Origin: Caulobacteraceae bacterium
GTDB lineage: Bacteria > Pseudomonadota > Alphaproteobacteria > Caulobacterales > Caulobacteraceae
Reading direction: 5' to 3'
NCBI GenBank assembly: GCA_004144935.1
Contig: SDZP01000029.1
Location: 1-18,023 of the forward strand
Length of the DNA stretch: 18,023 bases
A model generated the notes under the pieces. It was not told the DNA's origin and made no database searches. It saw only the letters and a list, made by a program, of their open reading frames with translations. Shown here in pieces: positions 1 to 6,049 of the stretch (the first letter of the stretch is position 1; each line of letters starts with the position of its first letter). Both the position numbers and the translations under genes were made by a program.

Positions 1-702
1 ATATCCAAGACCAAGGGCAACGGCCTGACCATGGACGAGTGGCTACTGTTCGGCACGCCCGAGAGCCTGGCCTACTACATCTTCCAGAGCCCCAAGTCGG
101 CCAAGCGCCTGCACCGCGACGTGGTGCCCAAGGCCGCCGACGAATACCTGCAGCAGCTCGACGCCTACCAGCGCCAGGAGCCGGCCCAGCAGATCAATAA
201 CCCGGTCTGGCACATCCACGGCGGCCGCGTGCCGCAGGAGGGCTCGCCGGTCAGCTTCAGCCTGCTGCTCAACCTGGTCTCGGCGGCCGACGCCCAGGAC
301 AAGGCGGTGCTGTGGGGCTTCCTGAGAAGCTACATCCCCGGCGCGACGCCGCAGACCCATCCGCTGCTCGACACTCTGGCCGGCTATGCGGTCGCCTACT
401 ACGAGGACCAGATCAAGCCGAACAAGGCCTTCCGCGCGCCGGACGACAAGGAACGCGCGGCGATGCTGGACCTGCGGGCCCGGCTGGCCGCGATGCCGAG
501 CGACTGCCAGGACGCCGAACTGATCCAGAACGAGGTCTACTCGGCCGGCAACGACGCCGGCTTCGAGCCGCTCCGGTCCTGGTTCCAGGCGCTTTACGAG
601 GTGCTGCTGGGCCAGAGCCAGGGCCCGCGGTTCGGCTCGTTCGCGGCGATCTTCGGCCTGCCCCGGACCATCGCCCTGATGGACGAGAAGCTGGGGGCTT
701 AG
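1..702 (+). CDS. lysS: Lysine--tRNA ligase, class I (3' end only)
   Basis: Charges tRNA-Lys with lysine in the cytoplasm. The frame is open from base 1, so the 5' part lies outside the window. The first visible residues read ISKTKGNGLT, the KMSKS-type signature of class I lysyl-tRNA synthetases (family form KISKSKGN), which closes the catalytic Rossmann domain. The remaining roughly 220 residues are the all-helical C-terminal anticodon-binding region typical of this class, ending in MDEKLGA. Class I LysRS (also called lysK) is the usual form in alphaproteobacteria, whereas most other bacteria use the unrelated class II enzyme. The TAG stop at 700-702 is followed by a stem-loop at 714-746. Identification is secure; only the start is missing. 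Confidence 0.93.
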   Translation: MSKTKGNGLTMDEWLLFGTPESLAYYIFQSPKSAKRLHRDVVPKAADEYLQQLDAYQRQEPAQQINNPVWHIHGGRVPQEGSPVSFSLLLNLVSAADAQDKAVLWGFLRSYIPGATPQTHPLLDTLAGYAVAYYEDQIKPNKAFRAPDDKERAAMLDLRARLAAMPSDCQDAELIQNEVYSAGNDAGFEPLRSWFQALYEVLLGQSQGPRFGSFAAIFGLPRTIALMDEKLGA

Positions 703-713
703 CCACCCCTTCA

Positions 714-746
714 CCGTCAGCCCAAGAACAAGTCTTGGGGTGACGG
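714..746 (+). terminator. Long stem-loop after lysS, terminator-like
   Basis: Arms CCGTCA (714-719) and TGACGG (741-746), a G/G mismatch (720/740), then CCCAAGA (721-727) and TCTTGGG (733-739) around the loop ACAAG. That makes 13 perfect pairs with one mismatch. The position just after the lysS stop fits a transcription terminator or 3'-end protector, but the downstream bases are GGTTTGGGG, not a U-tract, so intrinsic termination would be weak. Confidence 0.5.
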
Positions 747-751
747 GGTTT

Positions 752-775
752 GGGGTTGGCGGCTAAACCAACCCC
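752..775 (+). promoter_or_regulatory. Perfect 8-bp stem-loop abutting the nth start codon
   Basis: GGGGTTGG (752-759) and CCAACCCC (768-775) are exact reverse complements around an 8-nt loop. The 3' arm ends one base before the nth ATG at 776. There is no Shine-Dalgarno sequence in this stretch, and an in-frame TAA lies in the loop (764-766). In an mRNA the hairpin would sit on the ribosome-binding region; as DNA it could be an operator. Confidence 0.4.
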
Positions 776-1462
776 ATGCCGTCCGTGAAGAAGAAGCCCA
801 TCCGCAAGAAGCGCCTCTCGCCGGCCGAGCGGGCCCGCGTCGACGAGCTGTTCCTCCGCTTCTCCACCCTCTCGGACGACCCGAAGACCGAACTCATCTT
901 CCAGGATCCGTTCACCCTGGTCGTCGCCGTCGCCCTCTCGGCCCAGGCGACCGACGTCCAGGTCAACAAGGCGACCGACAAACTCTTCGCCGTCTACAAC
1001 ACGCCGCAAGCGATCTTCGACCTCGGCGTCGACGGCCTGATCCCCTGGATCAACTCCATCGGCCTGTTCCGCAACAAGGCCAAGAACGTCATCGAGCTCT
1101 CCCGGATCATCCTGGAGAAGCACGGCGGCCAGACGCCGCTGAACCGCGAGGACCTGCAGGCCCTGCCCGGCGTCGGCCGCAAGACCGCCTCGGTCGTGCT
1201 CAACGAACTGGGCATCGAGCCGGCCATCGCCGTCGACACCCACGTGTTCCGCGTCTCACATCGACTGAAGCTGTCGGCGGGCAAGACCCCTGACGCGGTC
1301 GAGGCCGACCTGATGGCCATCGTGCCCGAACCCTACCTGACCCGCGCCCACCACTGGCTGATCCTGCACGGCCGCTATGTCTGCCTGGCCCGCAAGCCCA
1401 AGTGCGCCGAGTGCCAGGTCGCCGACCTCTGCCCCTCGCGCGAACTGTTCATGGGCGGCTGA
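776..1462 (+). CDS. nth: Endonuclease III (DNA glycosylase/AP lyase)
   Basis: Removes oxidised pyrimidines from DNA and nicks the abasic site, the first step of base excision repair. The protein has 228 residues (E. coli Nth has 211); the extra length is a basic N-terminal tail, PSVKKKPIRKKRL. The helix-hairpin-helix is at about 128-140 (LPGVGRKTASV) with the catalytic Lys136, and the catalytic Asp154 sits in AVDTHVFRV. The C-terminal iron-sulfur loop has Cys203-X6-Cys210-X2-Cys213-X5-Cys219, the exact family spacing. ATG 776 is the first start after the in-frame TAA at 764-766; it has no clear ribosome-binding site and lies directly behind a stem-loop. GTG 785 is a possible alternative start. 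The next gene begins 2 nt after the stop. Confidence 0.96.
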   Translation: MPSVKKKPIRKKRLSPAERARVDELFLRFSTLSDDPKTELIFQDPFTLVVAVALSAQATDVQVNKATDKLFAVYNTPQAIFDLGVDGLIPWINSIGLFRNKAKNVIELSRIILEKHGGQTPLNREDLQALPGVGRKTASVVLNELGIEPAIAVDTHVFRVSHRLKLSAGKTPDAVEADLMAIVPEPYLTRAHHWLILHGRYVCLARKPKCAECQVADLCPSRELFMGG

Positions 1463-1464
1463 GG

Positions 1465-1962
1465 GTGCTGTTCGGCGATCCGCAGATCTTCGCCATCCAG
1501 GTCGATCTGACCGATCACAGCAACTGGCTGAACGGCTTCTGCTTCTACTGGATCGATGGCCAGCCCTTCGGCGACCCGGAGGAACACCTCTCAATCGACG
1601 GGATGATCTCGTCGTTCATCCGCACCGTGAAGGACGGCTGCGACCGGGCCGACCCGGGGCTGAAGACGATGATGGACGCGGAGGCGTTCGACCGGCTCTA
1701 CCGGCATCTCTATGGCGACGACCTGCTTGAGGAGATCGACGAGCCGGCGAGGTTCGAGATCACGACCGACCACGCGCAGTTCGGCGATCGCCTGATCTAC
1801 GCGGTCGAGGCCGAGACCGGCTGGTATCGCCTGCTGATTGGCAGCCATGACAAGGGTTTCGAGCGCGCGGTCCGATGCCCGAGCGTCGTCCTGGAGGACG
1901 CCTTCTTCGACACCTACATGTACGTCAACGGTATCACCCGTGTGCCGTCCGACAACGGCTAG
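1465..1962 (+). CDS. Imm42-like immunity family protein (orphan)
   Basis: A 165-residue cytoplasmic protein with no signal peptide or membrane segment. Its opening, LFGDPQIFAIQVDL, followed by SNWLNGFCFYWIDGQPFGD, resembles immunity 42 family proteins, which neutralise toxins of polymorphic toxin systems. That resemblance is recalled from the family and was not searched. The start is GTG 1465, 2 nt after the nth stop and 6 nt downstream of GGGCGG (1453-1458); an upstream ATG at 1402 lies inside nth and would encode residues in an unrelated frame. It is probably translated together with nth. No toxin gene lies nearby, so if the family call is right this is an orphan immunity gene. Its TAG stop overlaps the stop of the convergent gene within a shared CTAG. 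Confidence 0.55.
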   Translation: MLFGDPQIFAIQVDLTDHSNWLNGFCFYWIDGQPFGDPEEHLSIDGMISSFIRTVKDGCDRADPGLKTMMDAEAFDRLYRHLYGDDLLEEIDEPARFEITTDHAQFGDRLIYAVEAETGWYRLLIGSHDKGFERAVRCPSVVLEDAFFDTYMYVNGITRVPSDNG

Positions 1963-2810
1963 GCCTCCAGCGCCGCCTTCACCGCCGCCCCGAACCGCCC
2001 GCCCGCCTTCGGCGCGTACTGCAGGAAGAGGTCCGGCTCGATGGCTTCCAGCTCCATCAGCTTCAGTTGCCCGTCCAGCCCGCGCAGCAGGTCGATGCGG
2101 GCGTAGGCCAGCGGCGGCACGGCGGCGAGGATCTCCTGCGCCACCGCTTCCGCCCCGTCCCAGGGTTTGACCCGCGAGATCTTGCCGCCGAACTGCGGCT
2201 GCACCCGGAAGTCACCCCTGGCCGCCACCTTGGTCACCGCATGGCTGAATTTGCCGGCGAAATAGAGCAGGGAGATCTCGCCCTCCTTGCCGACCGCCGG
2301 CAGGAAGGGCTGGATCAGGGCCGGCCCGTCGACGCCGTCGCCCAGATCGTCGCCGGGGCTGAGTTTCAGGGTCTGGTGCGAGCCGCCGCTGATCCGCGGC
2401 TTGGCGACCACCACCCCGCCGCCGAAGCTCTCCCGCGCCGCTTCCAGGTTTTCCGGCGTCAGCGCCTCGACGCTGACCGTCGGCACCACCGGCGCGCCCT
2501 TGGCGCCGAGCTCGGCGAGATAGGCCTTGTCGGTGTTCCAGCGCAGCACCTCCACCGGATTGATCATCCGCTGCCCCTCGGCCTCGAACCGGTCCAGCCG
2601 CGCCAGCCAGTCGGCCGGCCGCTTGTGATAGCCCCAGGCGATCATCGGCAGCACGGCGTCGAACCCGCCCTCCAGCGGATCGGTCCAGATCTGCGGGATC
2701 GCCTCGATGCCGGAGGCGGCGAGGCCGGCCTCCAGCTTGGCGAACCACTCGGGCCAGAACGACTTGTAGAGCAGTTCTTCGACGGCGGGGGTGAGGATGG
2801 CGACCTTCAT
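1959..2810 (-). CDS. ATP-grasp domain protein (DcsG/RimK-like ligase)
   Basis: A 283-residue ATP-dependent carboxylate-amine/thiol ligase-type protein; the substrate is unknown. ATP-grasp features in order: AKPRISGGSH with Lys137 and a glycine-rich loop (136-145), IQPFLPAVGKEGEIS with Glu178 (166-180), HAVTKVAARGDFRVQPQFGG (190-209), ARID with Asp240, and MELEAIEPDLFL (252-263), the acidic metal-binding segment. The overall pattern is close to the RimK/glutathione synthetase group and to DcsG, the O-ureido-D-serine cyclo-ligase of D-cycloserine synthesis. No other cycloserine gene is present, so that specific reaction is not implied. ATG at 2808-2810 was chosen because MKVAILTP begins the first beta strand; an upstream ATG at 2903 would add 31 low-complexity residues. 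Divergent from the adenosine kinase gene. Confidence 0.8.
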   Translation of the reverse strand: MKVAILTPAVEELLYKSFWPEWFAKLEAGLAASGIEAIPQIWTDPLEGGFDAVLPMIAWGYHKRPADWLARLDRFEAEGQRMINPVEVLRWNTDKAYLAELGAKGAPVVPTVSVEALTPENLEAARESFGGGVVVAKPRISGGSHQTLKLSPGDDLGDGVDGPALIQPFLPAVGKEGEISLLYFAGKFSHAVTKVAARGDFRVQPQFGGKISRVKPWDGAEAVAQEILAAVPPLAYARIDLLRGLDGQLKLMELEAIEPDLFLQYAPKAGGRFGAAVKAALEA

Positions 2811-2875
2811 GCAGGCAGGTCTAGGCCGGCTTGCGGGTCCTGTGTACCCCGAACGCCCAACCCCCTCTCCGATCA

Positions 2876-2891
2876 CCTGACGAACGTCAGG
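2876..2891. promoter_or_regulatory. 16-bp palindrome, copy 1 of a paired dyad
   Basis: CCTGACG-AA-CGTCAGG is a perfect inverted repeat (two 7-bp arms, 2-bp centre) flanked on both sides by GATC. A second copy matching at 13 of 16 positions lies at 2928-2943. Position in the divergent spacer between the ATP-grasp gene and the kinase-his operon makes it a candidate operator for a dimeric regulator; which regulator is unknown. Confidence 0.4.
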
Positions 2892-2927
2892 ATCCACCTC
2901 CATCCCCTGGCGCTCCAGCCCGTGGGT

Positions 2928-2943
2928 CCTGACGGTCGCCAGG
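2928..2943. promoter_or_regulatory. 16-bp imperfect dyad, copy 2 of the pair
   Basis: CCTGACGGTCGCCAGG matches copy 1 (2876-2891) at 13 of 16 positions and keeps both outer arms; the wider segment 2926-2945 gives a perfect GTCCTG...CAGGAC inverted repeat. The two copies start 52 bp apart, which is close to five helical turns and would put both on the same DNA face. Confidence 0.38.
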
Positions 2944-2974
2944 ACAATCGGAAGGGGGGAGGCGGCGCCCGCCG

Positions 2975-3001
2975 TTGCCGTTCATCGTTCGCTCCTGTAA
3001 C
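2975..3001 (+). promoter_or_regulatory. Candidate housekeeping promoter of the kinase-his operon
   Basis: TTGCCG (2975-2980) and CCTGTAAC (2994-3001) are separated by about 12-13 nt. This resembles the Caulobacter sigma-73 consensus TTGACGS-N10-14-GCTANAWC (6 of 8 in the downstream element, 5 of 6 in TTGACG). It would place the transcript start some 25-30 nt before the ATG at 3035. This is a pattern match only. Confidence 0.3.
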
Positions 3002-3034
3002 GACCCACGCGTTTGATCACGTGAAGGCCCGCTC

Positions 3035-4030
3035 ATGACCGCCACCTACGACGTCGCCGCCATCGGCAACGCCATCGTCGATGTCATCTCCCCGGCGGAG
3101 GAGGCCTTCTTGCAGTCCGAGAGCCTGGTGAAGGGCTCCATGCAGCTGATCGACGAGGCGCGCGGCGTCGACCTCTACAGCCGCATGGGCAAGGGTCTGG
3201 AGACCAGCGGCGGCTCGGCCGGCAACACCATCGCCGGCATCGCCGGCCTGGGCGGCCGCGCCGCCTACCTGGGCAAGGTCGCGCCGGACGGTCTGGGCGA
3301 CACCTTCGCCAGGGACATGCGGGCCATCGGCGTCCACTTCGACACCGCCCCGCTGCAGGGCGGCCCGGCCACCGCCCGCTGCCTGATCAACGTCACGCCC
3401 GACGGCCAGCGGACCATGTGCACCTATCTGGGCGCCTCGACCGAGCTGACCCCGGAGGACGTGCCGACCGACATCATCGAGCAGTCGGCCATCGTCTACC
3501 TGGAAGGCTACCTGTTCGACCCGTCGGACGCCCGCCGCGCCTTCGCCAAGGCGGCCGGCATCGCCCACAGCTCCAACCGCCTGATCGGCATCACCCTGTC
3601 GGACAGCTTCGTGGTCGAGCGTCACCGGGGCGAGCTACTGGGCTTCGTCGAGGGCCAGGCCGACATCGTCTTCGCCAACGAGGACGAGGTGAAGGCCCTG
3701 TTCCAGACCGACGACTTCGACGTGGCTGCAGCAAAGCTGGGCGCCATCACCAACATCGCCGCCGTCACCCGGGGCGCCCAGGGCTCGCTGATCCTGGCCG
3801 GCGCCGACAGCCATCGCATTCCGGCCGATCACGTGGACAAGGTGGTCGACACCACCGGGGCCGGCGACCAGTACGCGGCCGGCGTCCTCTACGGCCTGGC
3901 CAAGGGCCTCTCGTTCGACATCTGCGGCCGGCTGGGCTCGATGGCGGCGGCCGAGGTCATCGGCCATTACGGGCCGCGGCCTGAAACCAACCTGCGTGAC
4001 CTGGCCATCGCCAAGGGATTGATCAAATGA
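3035..4030 (+). CDS. Adenosine kinase-like PfkB family sugar/nucleoside kinase
   Basis: A 331-residue cytoplasmic ribokinase-fold kinase; the family form closest in layout is bacterial adenosine kinase, which makes AMP from adenosine and ATP. PfkB signature 1 is seen as GGSAGNTIAGIAGLGG (59-74) and signature 2 as VDTTGAGDQYAAGVLYGL (271-288), with the catalytic base Asp278 in GAGD; FANEDE (213-218) is the usual metal/phosphate segment. ATG 3035 follows GTGAAGG with about 9 nt spacing. Its TGA overlaps the hisB ATG (ATGA, 4027-4030), so it is coupled to the histidine genes. HisF/HisH releases AICAR into purine synthesis, which may be why a purine nucleoside kinase heads this operon (inference). 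Substrate is not provable here; ribokinase-like activity on another nucleoside is possible. Confidence 0.85.
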   Translation: MTATYDVAAIGNAIVDVISPAEEAFLQSESLVKGSMQLIDEARGVDLYSRMGKGLETSGGSAGNTIAGIAGLGGRAAYLGKVAPDGLGDTFARDMRAIGVHFDTAPLQGGPATARCLINVTPDGQRTMCTYLGASTELTPEDVPTDIIEQSAIVYLEGYLFDPSDARRAFAKAAGIAHSSNRLIGITLSDSFVVERHRGELLGFVEGQADIVFANEDEVKALFQTDDFDVAAAKLGAITNIAAVTRGAQGSLILAGADSHRIPADHVDKVVDTTGAGDQYAAGVLYGLAKGLSFDICGRLGSMAAAEVIGHYGPRPETNLRDLAIAKGLIK

Positions 4031-4617
4031 ACCGCACGGCGGAAATCTCGCGCGACACGAAAGAGACCCAGATCAAGGTCTGGATCGACCTGGACGGCAC
4101 GGGCGTCTCGACCGTCTCGACCGGCATCGGCTTCTACGACCACATGCTGGAAAGCTTCGCCCGCCACGGCGGTTTCGACCTGAAGGTCGAAACCCGCGGC
4201 GACCTGCATATCGACATGCACCACACCGTCGAGGACACCGGCATCGTGCTCGGCCAGGCGGTGAAGCAGGCGCTTGACGGCTTCAAGGGCATCAAGCGCT
4301 TCGGCCACGCCTACATTCCGATGGACGAGACGCTGACGCGCTGTTCGCTCGACCTGTCCAATCGTCCCTACCTAATCTGGAAGGTCGACTTCTCGCGGCC
4401 CAAGGTGGGCGAGATGGACACCGAGCTGTTCAAGGAGTTCCACCACGCCTTCGCCATGAACGCCGGCGCCTGCGTGCATCTGGAGACCCTCTACGGCGAC
4501 AACACCCACCACATCGCCGAAAGCGGCTTCAAGGCCCTGGCCCGGGCGCTGCGGGCGGCCGTGGAGATCGATCCCAAGGCCGGCGGCCAGGCCGTCTCGA
4601 CCAAGGGCGTGCTGTAG
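4027..4617 (+). CDS. hisB: Imidazoleglycerol-phosphate dehydratase
   Basis: Converts imidazole glycerol phosphate to imidazole acetol phosphate in histidine biosynthesis. At 196 residues it is the monofunctional form, without the phosphatase half found in E. coli HisB. Manganese-binding motifs are HHTVEDTGI (65-73) and HHIAESGFKALARA (161-174), and GIGFYDHML (33-41) and the terminal STKGVL are also family hallmarks. It overlaps the preceding kinase gene by 4 nt and is followed by a 59-nt gap holding a stem-loop and then hisH. Identification is secure. Confidence 0.97.
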   Translation: MNRTAEISRDTKETQIKVWIDLDGTGVSTVSTGIGFYDHMLESFARHGGFDLKVETRGDLHIDMHHTVEDTGIVLGQAVKQALDGFKGIKRFGHAYIPMDETLTRCSLDLSNRPYLIWKVDFSRPKVGEMDTELFKEFHHAFAMNAGACVHLETLYGDNTHHIAESGFKALARALRAAVEIDPKAGGQAVSTKGVL

Positions 4618-4621
4618 GTTT

Positions 4622-4644
4622 CCTTCTCCCCTCGGGGGAGAGGG
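4622..4644 (+). repeat. CT/GA-rich hairpin between hisB and hisH
   Basis: TCTCCCC (4625-4631), loop TCG, GGGGAGA (4635-4641), extended outward by CC/GG and one G-T wobble to a 10-bp stem. Hairpins of this CTCCCCTCGGGGGAG type recur in intergenic regions of Caulobacteraceae genomes as I remember them, so it may be a dispersed repeat as well as an mRNA-processing or attenuating element. There is no U-tract, and the genes on both sides belong to one pathway. Confidence 0.5.
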
Positions 4645-4662
4645 ATCCCACCCCGCCCCAGC

Positions 4663-4670
4663 AAAGGAGG
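4663..4670 (+). promoter_or_regulatory. hisH: Strong ribosome-binding site of hisH
   Basis: AAAGGAGG followed by a 6-nt spacer (GCAGAC) before ATG 4677. It is among the best Shine-Dalgarno matches in the window and fixes the hisH start. It suggests independent ribosome loading after the hairpin, in contrast to the overlap-coupled genes around it. Confidence 0.75.
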
Positions 4671-4676
4671 GCAGAC

Positions 4677-5312
4677 ATGACCACCATCGCCCTCATCGAC
4701 TACGGCTCGGGCAACCTGCGCTCCGCCGAGAAGGCGCTGCTCAAGGCCGCCTCGACCTTGAAGGCGCCGCCGGCCATCCTCGTGACCGGCGATCCCGACG
4801 CCGTCTCCAAGGCCGACCGCATCGTCCTCCCGGGCGTCGGGGCCTTCGCCGCCTGCATGGCCAACCTCTCGGCCCGCGACGGCCTGATCGAGGCGCTCAA
4901 CGCCGCCGTCCAGCGCGGCGCCCCCTTCCTCGGCGTCTGCGTCGGCATGCAACTGCTGGCCGACAGCGGTCTCGAGTTCGGGACTACCCCCGGCCTCGGC
5001 TGGATCCCCGGCCAGGTCCGCCGGCTCGAACCGCGCGACCCGGCCGCCAAGATTCCCCACATGGGCTGGAACACCATCCGCCCGGCCAGCCCGCTGTTCG
5101 ACGGCCTGGGCTTTGCGCCGCACATGTACTTCACCCACAGCTTCGTCTTCGACCCGGCCGACCCGGGCGACATCGCCGCCACCTGCGACCACGGCGGCCC
5201 GTTCGTCGCCGCCGTGTCGCGCGACAATGTCATGGGCGTACAGTTCCACCCTGAAAAGTCGCAAGAGGCCGGTCAGCGGCTGCTGGCCAATTTCCTGGAG
5301 CTCAAGCTTTGA
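4677..5312 (+). CDS. hisH: Imidazole glycerol phosphate synthase, glutaminase subunit
   Basis: Class I glutamine amidotransferase that supplies ammonia to HisF. 211 residues, normal for the family. The oxyanion strand PGVGAF is at 52-57, the nucleophile is Cys88 in GVCVGMQLL, and the His191-Glu193 part of the triad is in FHPEKSQ. It works as a heterodimer with HisF, encoded two genes downstream. The start is fixed by the strong ribosome-binding site at 4663-4670. Its TGA (5310-5312) overlaps the TTG start of hisA. Confidence 0.97.
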   Translation: MTTIALIDYGSGNLRSAEKALLKAASTLKAPPAILVTGDPDAVSKADRIVLPGVGAFAACMANLSARDGLIEALNAAVQRGAPFLGVCVGMQLLADSGLEFGTTPGLGWIPGQVRRLEPRDPAAKIPHMGWNTIRPASPLFDGLGFAPHMYFTHSFVFDPADPGDIAATCDHGGPFVAAVSRDNVMGVQFHPEKSQEAGQRLLANFLELKL

Positions 5313-6034
5313 TCCTCTACCCGGCCATCGACCTCAAGGACGGCCGCTGCGTGCGTCTGCTGCATGGCGACCTCAGCAAGGAGACGGTGTTCAACGCCTC
5401 TCCGGCCGACCAGGCCACCGCCTTCCAGACCCAGGGCTTCAACTGGCTGCACGTGGTCGATCTCAACGGCGCCGTCGAGGGCCGGGCGGTCAACATCGAG
5501 GCGGTCAGCGCTATCCTCGAGGCCGTCTCCCTGCCGGTGCAGCTGGGCGGCGGCATCCGCACCCTCGAACAGATCGAAACCTGGATCGAAGCCGGCATCA
5601 GCCGCGTCATTCTCGGCACGGTGGCCGTACGGGACCCGGACCTGGTCAAGAAGGCCGCCCGCCTGTGGCCCGAGCAGATCGCCGTCGGCATCGATGCGCG
5701 GGACGGCATGGTGGCGACGCAGGGCTGGCTCGAAACCAGCGACATCGGCGTCGTCGACCTGGCCCGCAAGTTCGAGGACGCCGGGGTGGCCGCCCTGATC
5801 GTCACCGACATCGGCCGCGACGGGGCGATGACCGGCGTCAACGTCGCCCAGGTCGGCGAGGTGGCCGACGCCGTCTCCATCCCCGTCATCGCCTCGGGCG
5901 GCGTCGCCTCCCTGGCCGACATCGAGCAGCTGAAGGCCCGCCAGGGAGTTCCCATCGCCGGCTGCATCCTCGGCCGCTCGCTCTACGAGGGCGCCATTGA
6001 CCCGGCCCAGGCCCTGACCCTGGCGGCGGGCTGA
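5309..6034 (+). CDS. hisA: ProFAR isomerase (HisA)
   Basis: Isomerises the aminoaldose ProFAR to the aminoketose PRFAR, an Amadori rearrangement in histidine synthesis. 241 residues forming a (beta/alpha)8 barrel. Catalytic Asp8 (ILYPAIDLKDG) and Asp129 (GIDARDG) are present, as are the phosphate-binding segments LGGGIRT (79-85) and TDIGRDGAMTG (166-176). The start is TTG at 5309, since ILYPAIDLK begins exactly where HisA proteins begin and no ATG or GTG is available; GGAG lies about 8 nt upstream. TTGA is shared with the hisH stop, so translation is coupled. The TGA stop is at 6032-6034. Confidence 0.96.
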   Translation: MILYPAIDLKDGRCVRLLHGDLSKETVFNASPADQATAFQTQGFNWLHVVDLNGAVEGRAVNIEAVSAILEAVSLPVQLGGGIRTLEQIETWIEAGISRVILGTVAVRDPDLVKKAARLWPEQIAVGIDARDGMVATQGWLETSDIGVVDLARKFEDAGVAALIVTDIGRDGAMTGVNVAQVGEVADAVSIPVIASGGVASLADIEQLKARQGVPIAGCILGRSLYEGAIDPAQALTLAAG

Positions 6035-6049
6035 TGCTGAAGGCGCAAG

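Noticed and set aside
2980..2990. GTTC-ATC-GTTC as a LexA box before the kinase gene
   Set aside because: The half-sites are 3 bp apart, while the alphaproteobacterial LexA site needs 7.
3017..3024. TCACGTGA palindrome before the adenosine kinase start
   Set aside because: An 8-bp palindrome is common by chance in GC-rich DNA and it partly overlaps the ribosome-binding region; no second copy was seen.
1875..3038. 387-codon plus-strand frame across the ATP-grasp gene and the divergent spacer
   Set aside because: The minus strand carries coherent ATP-grasp motifs; this frame spans regulatory DNA and gives no family pattern.
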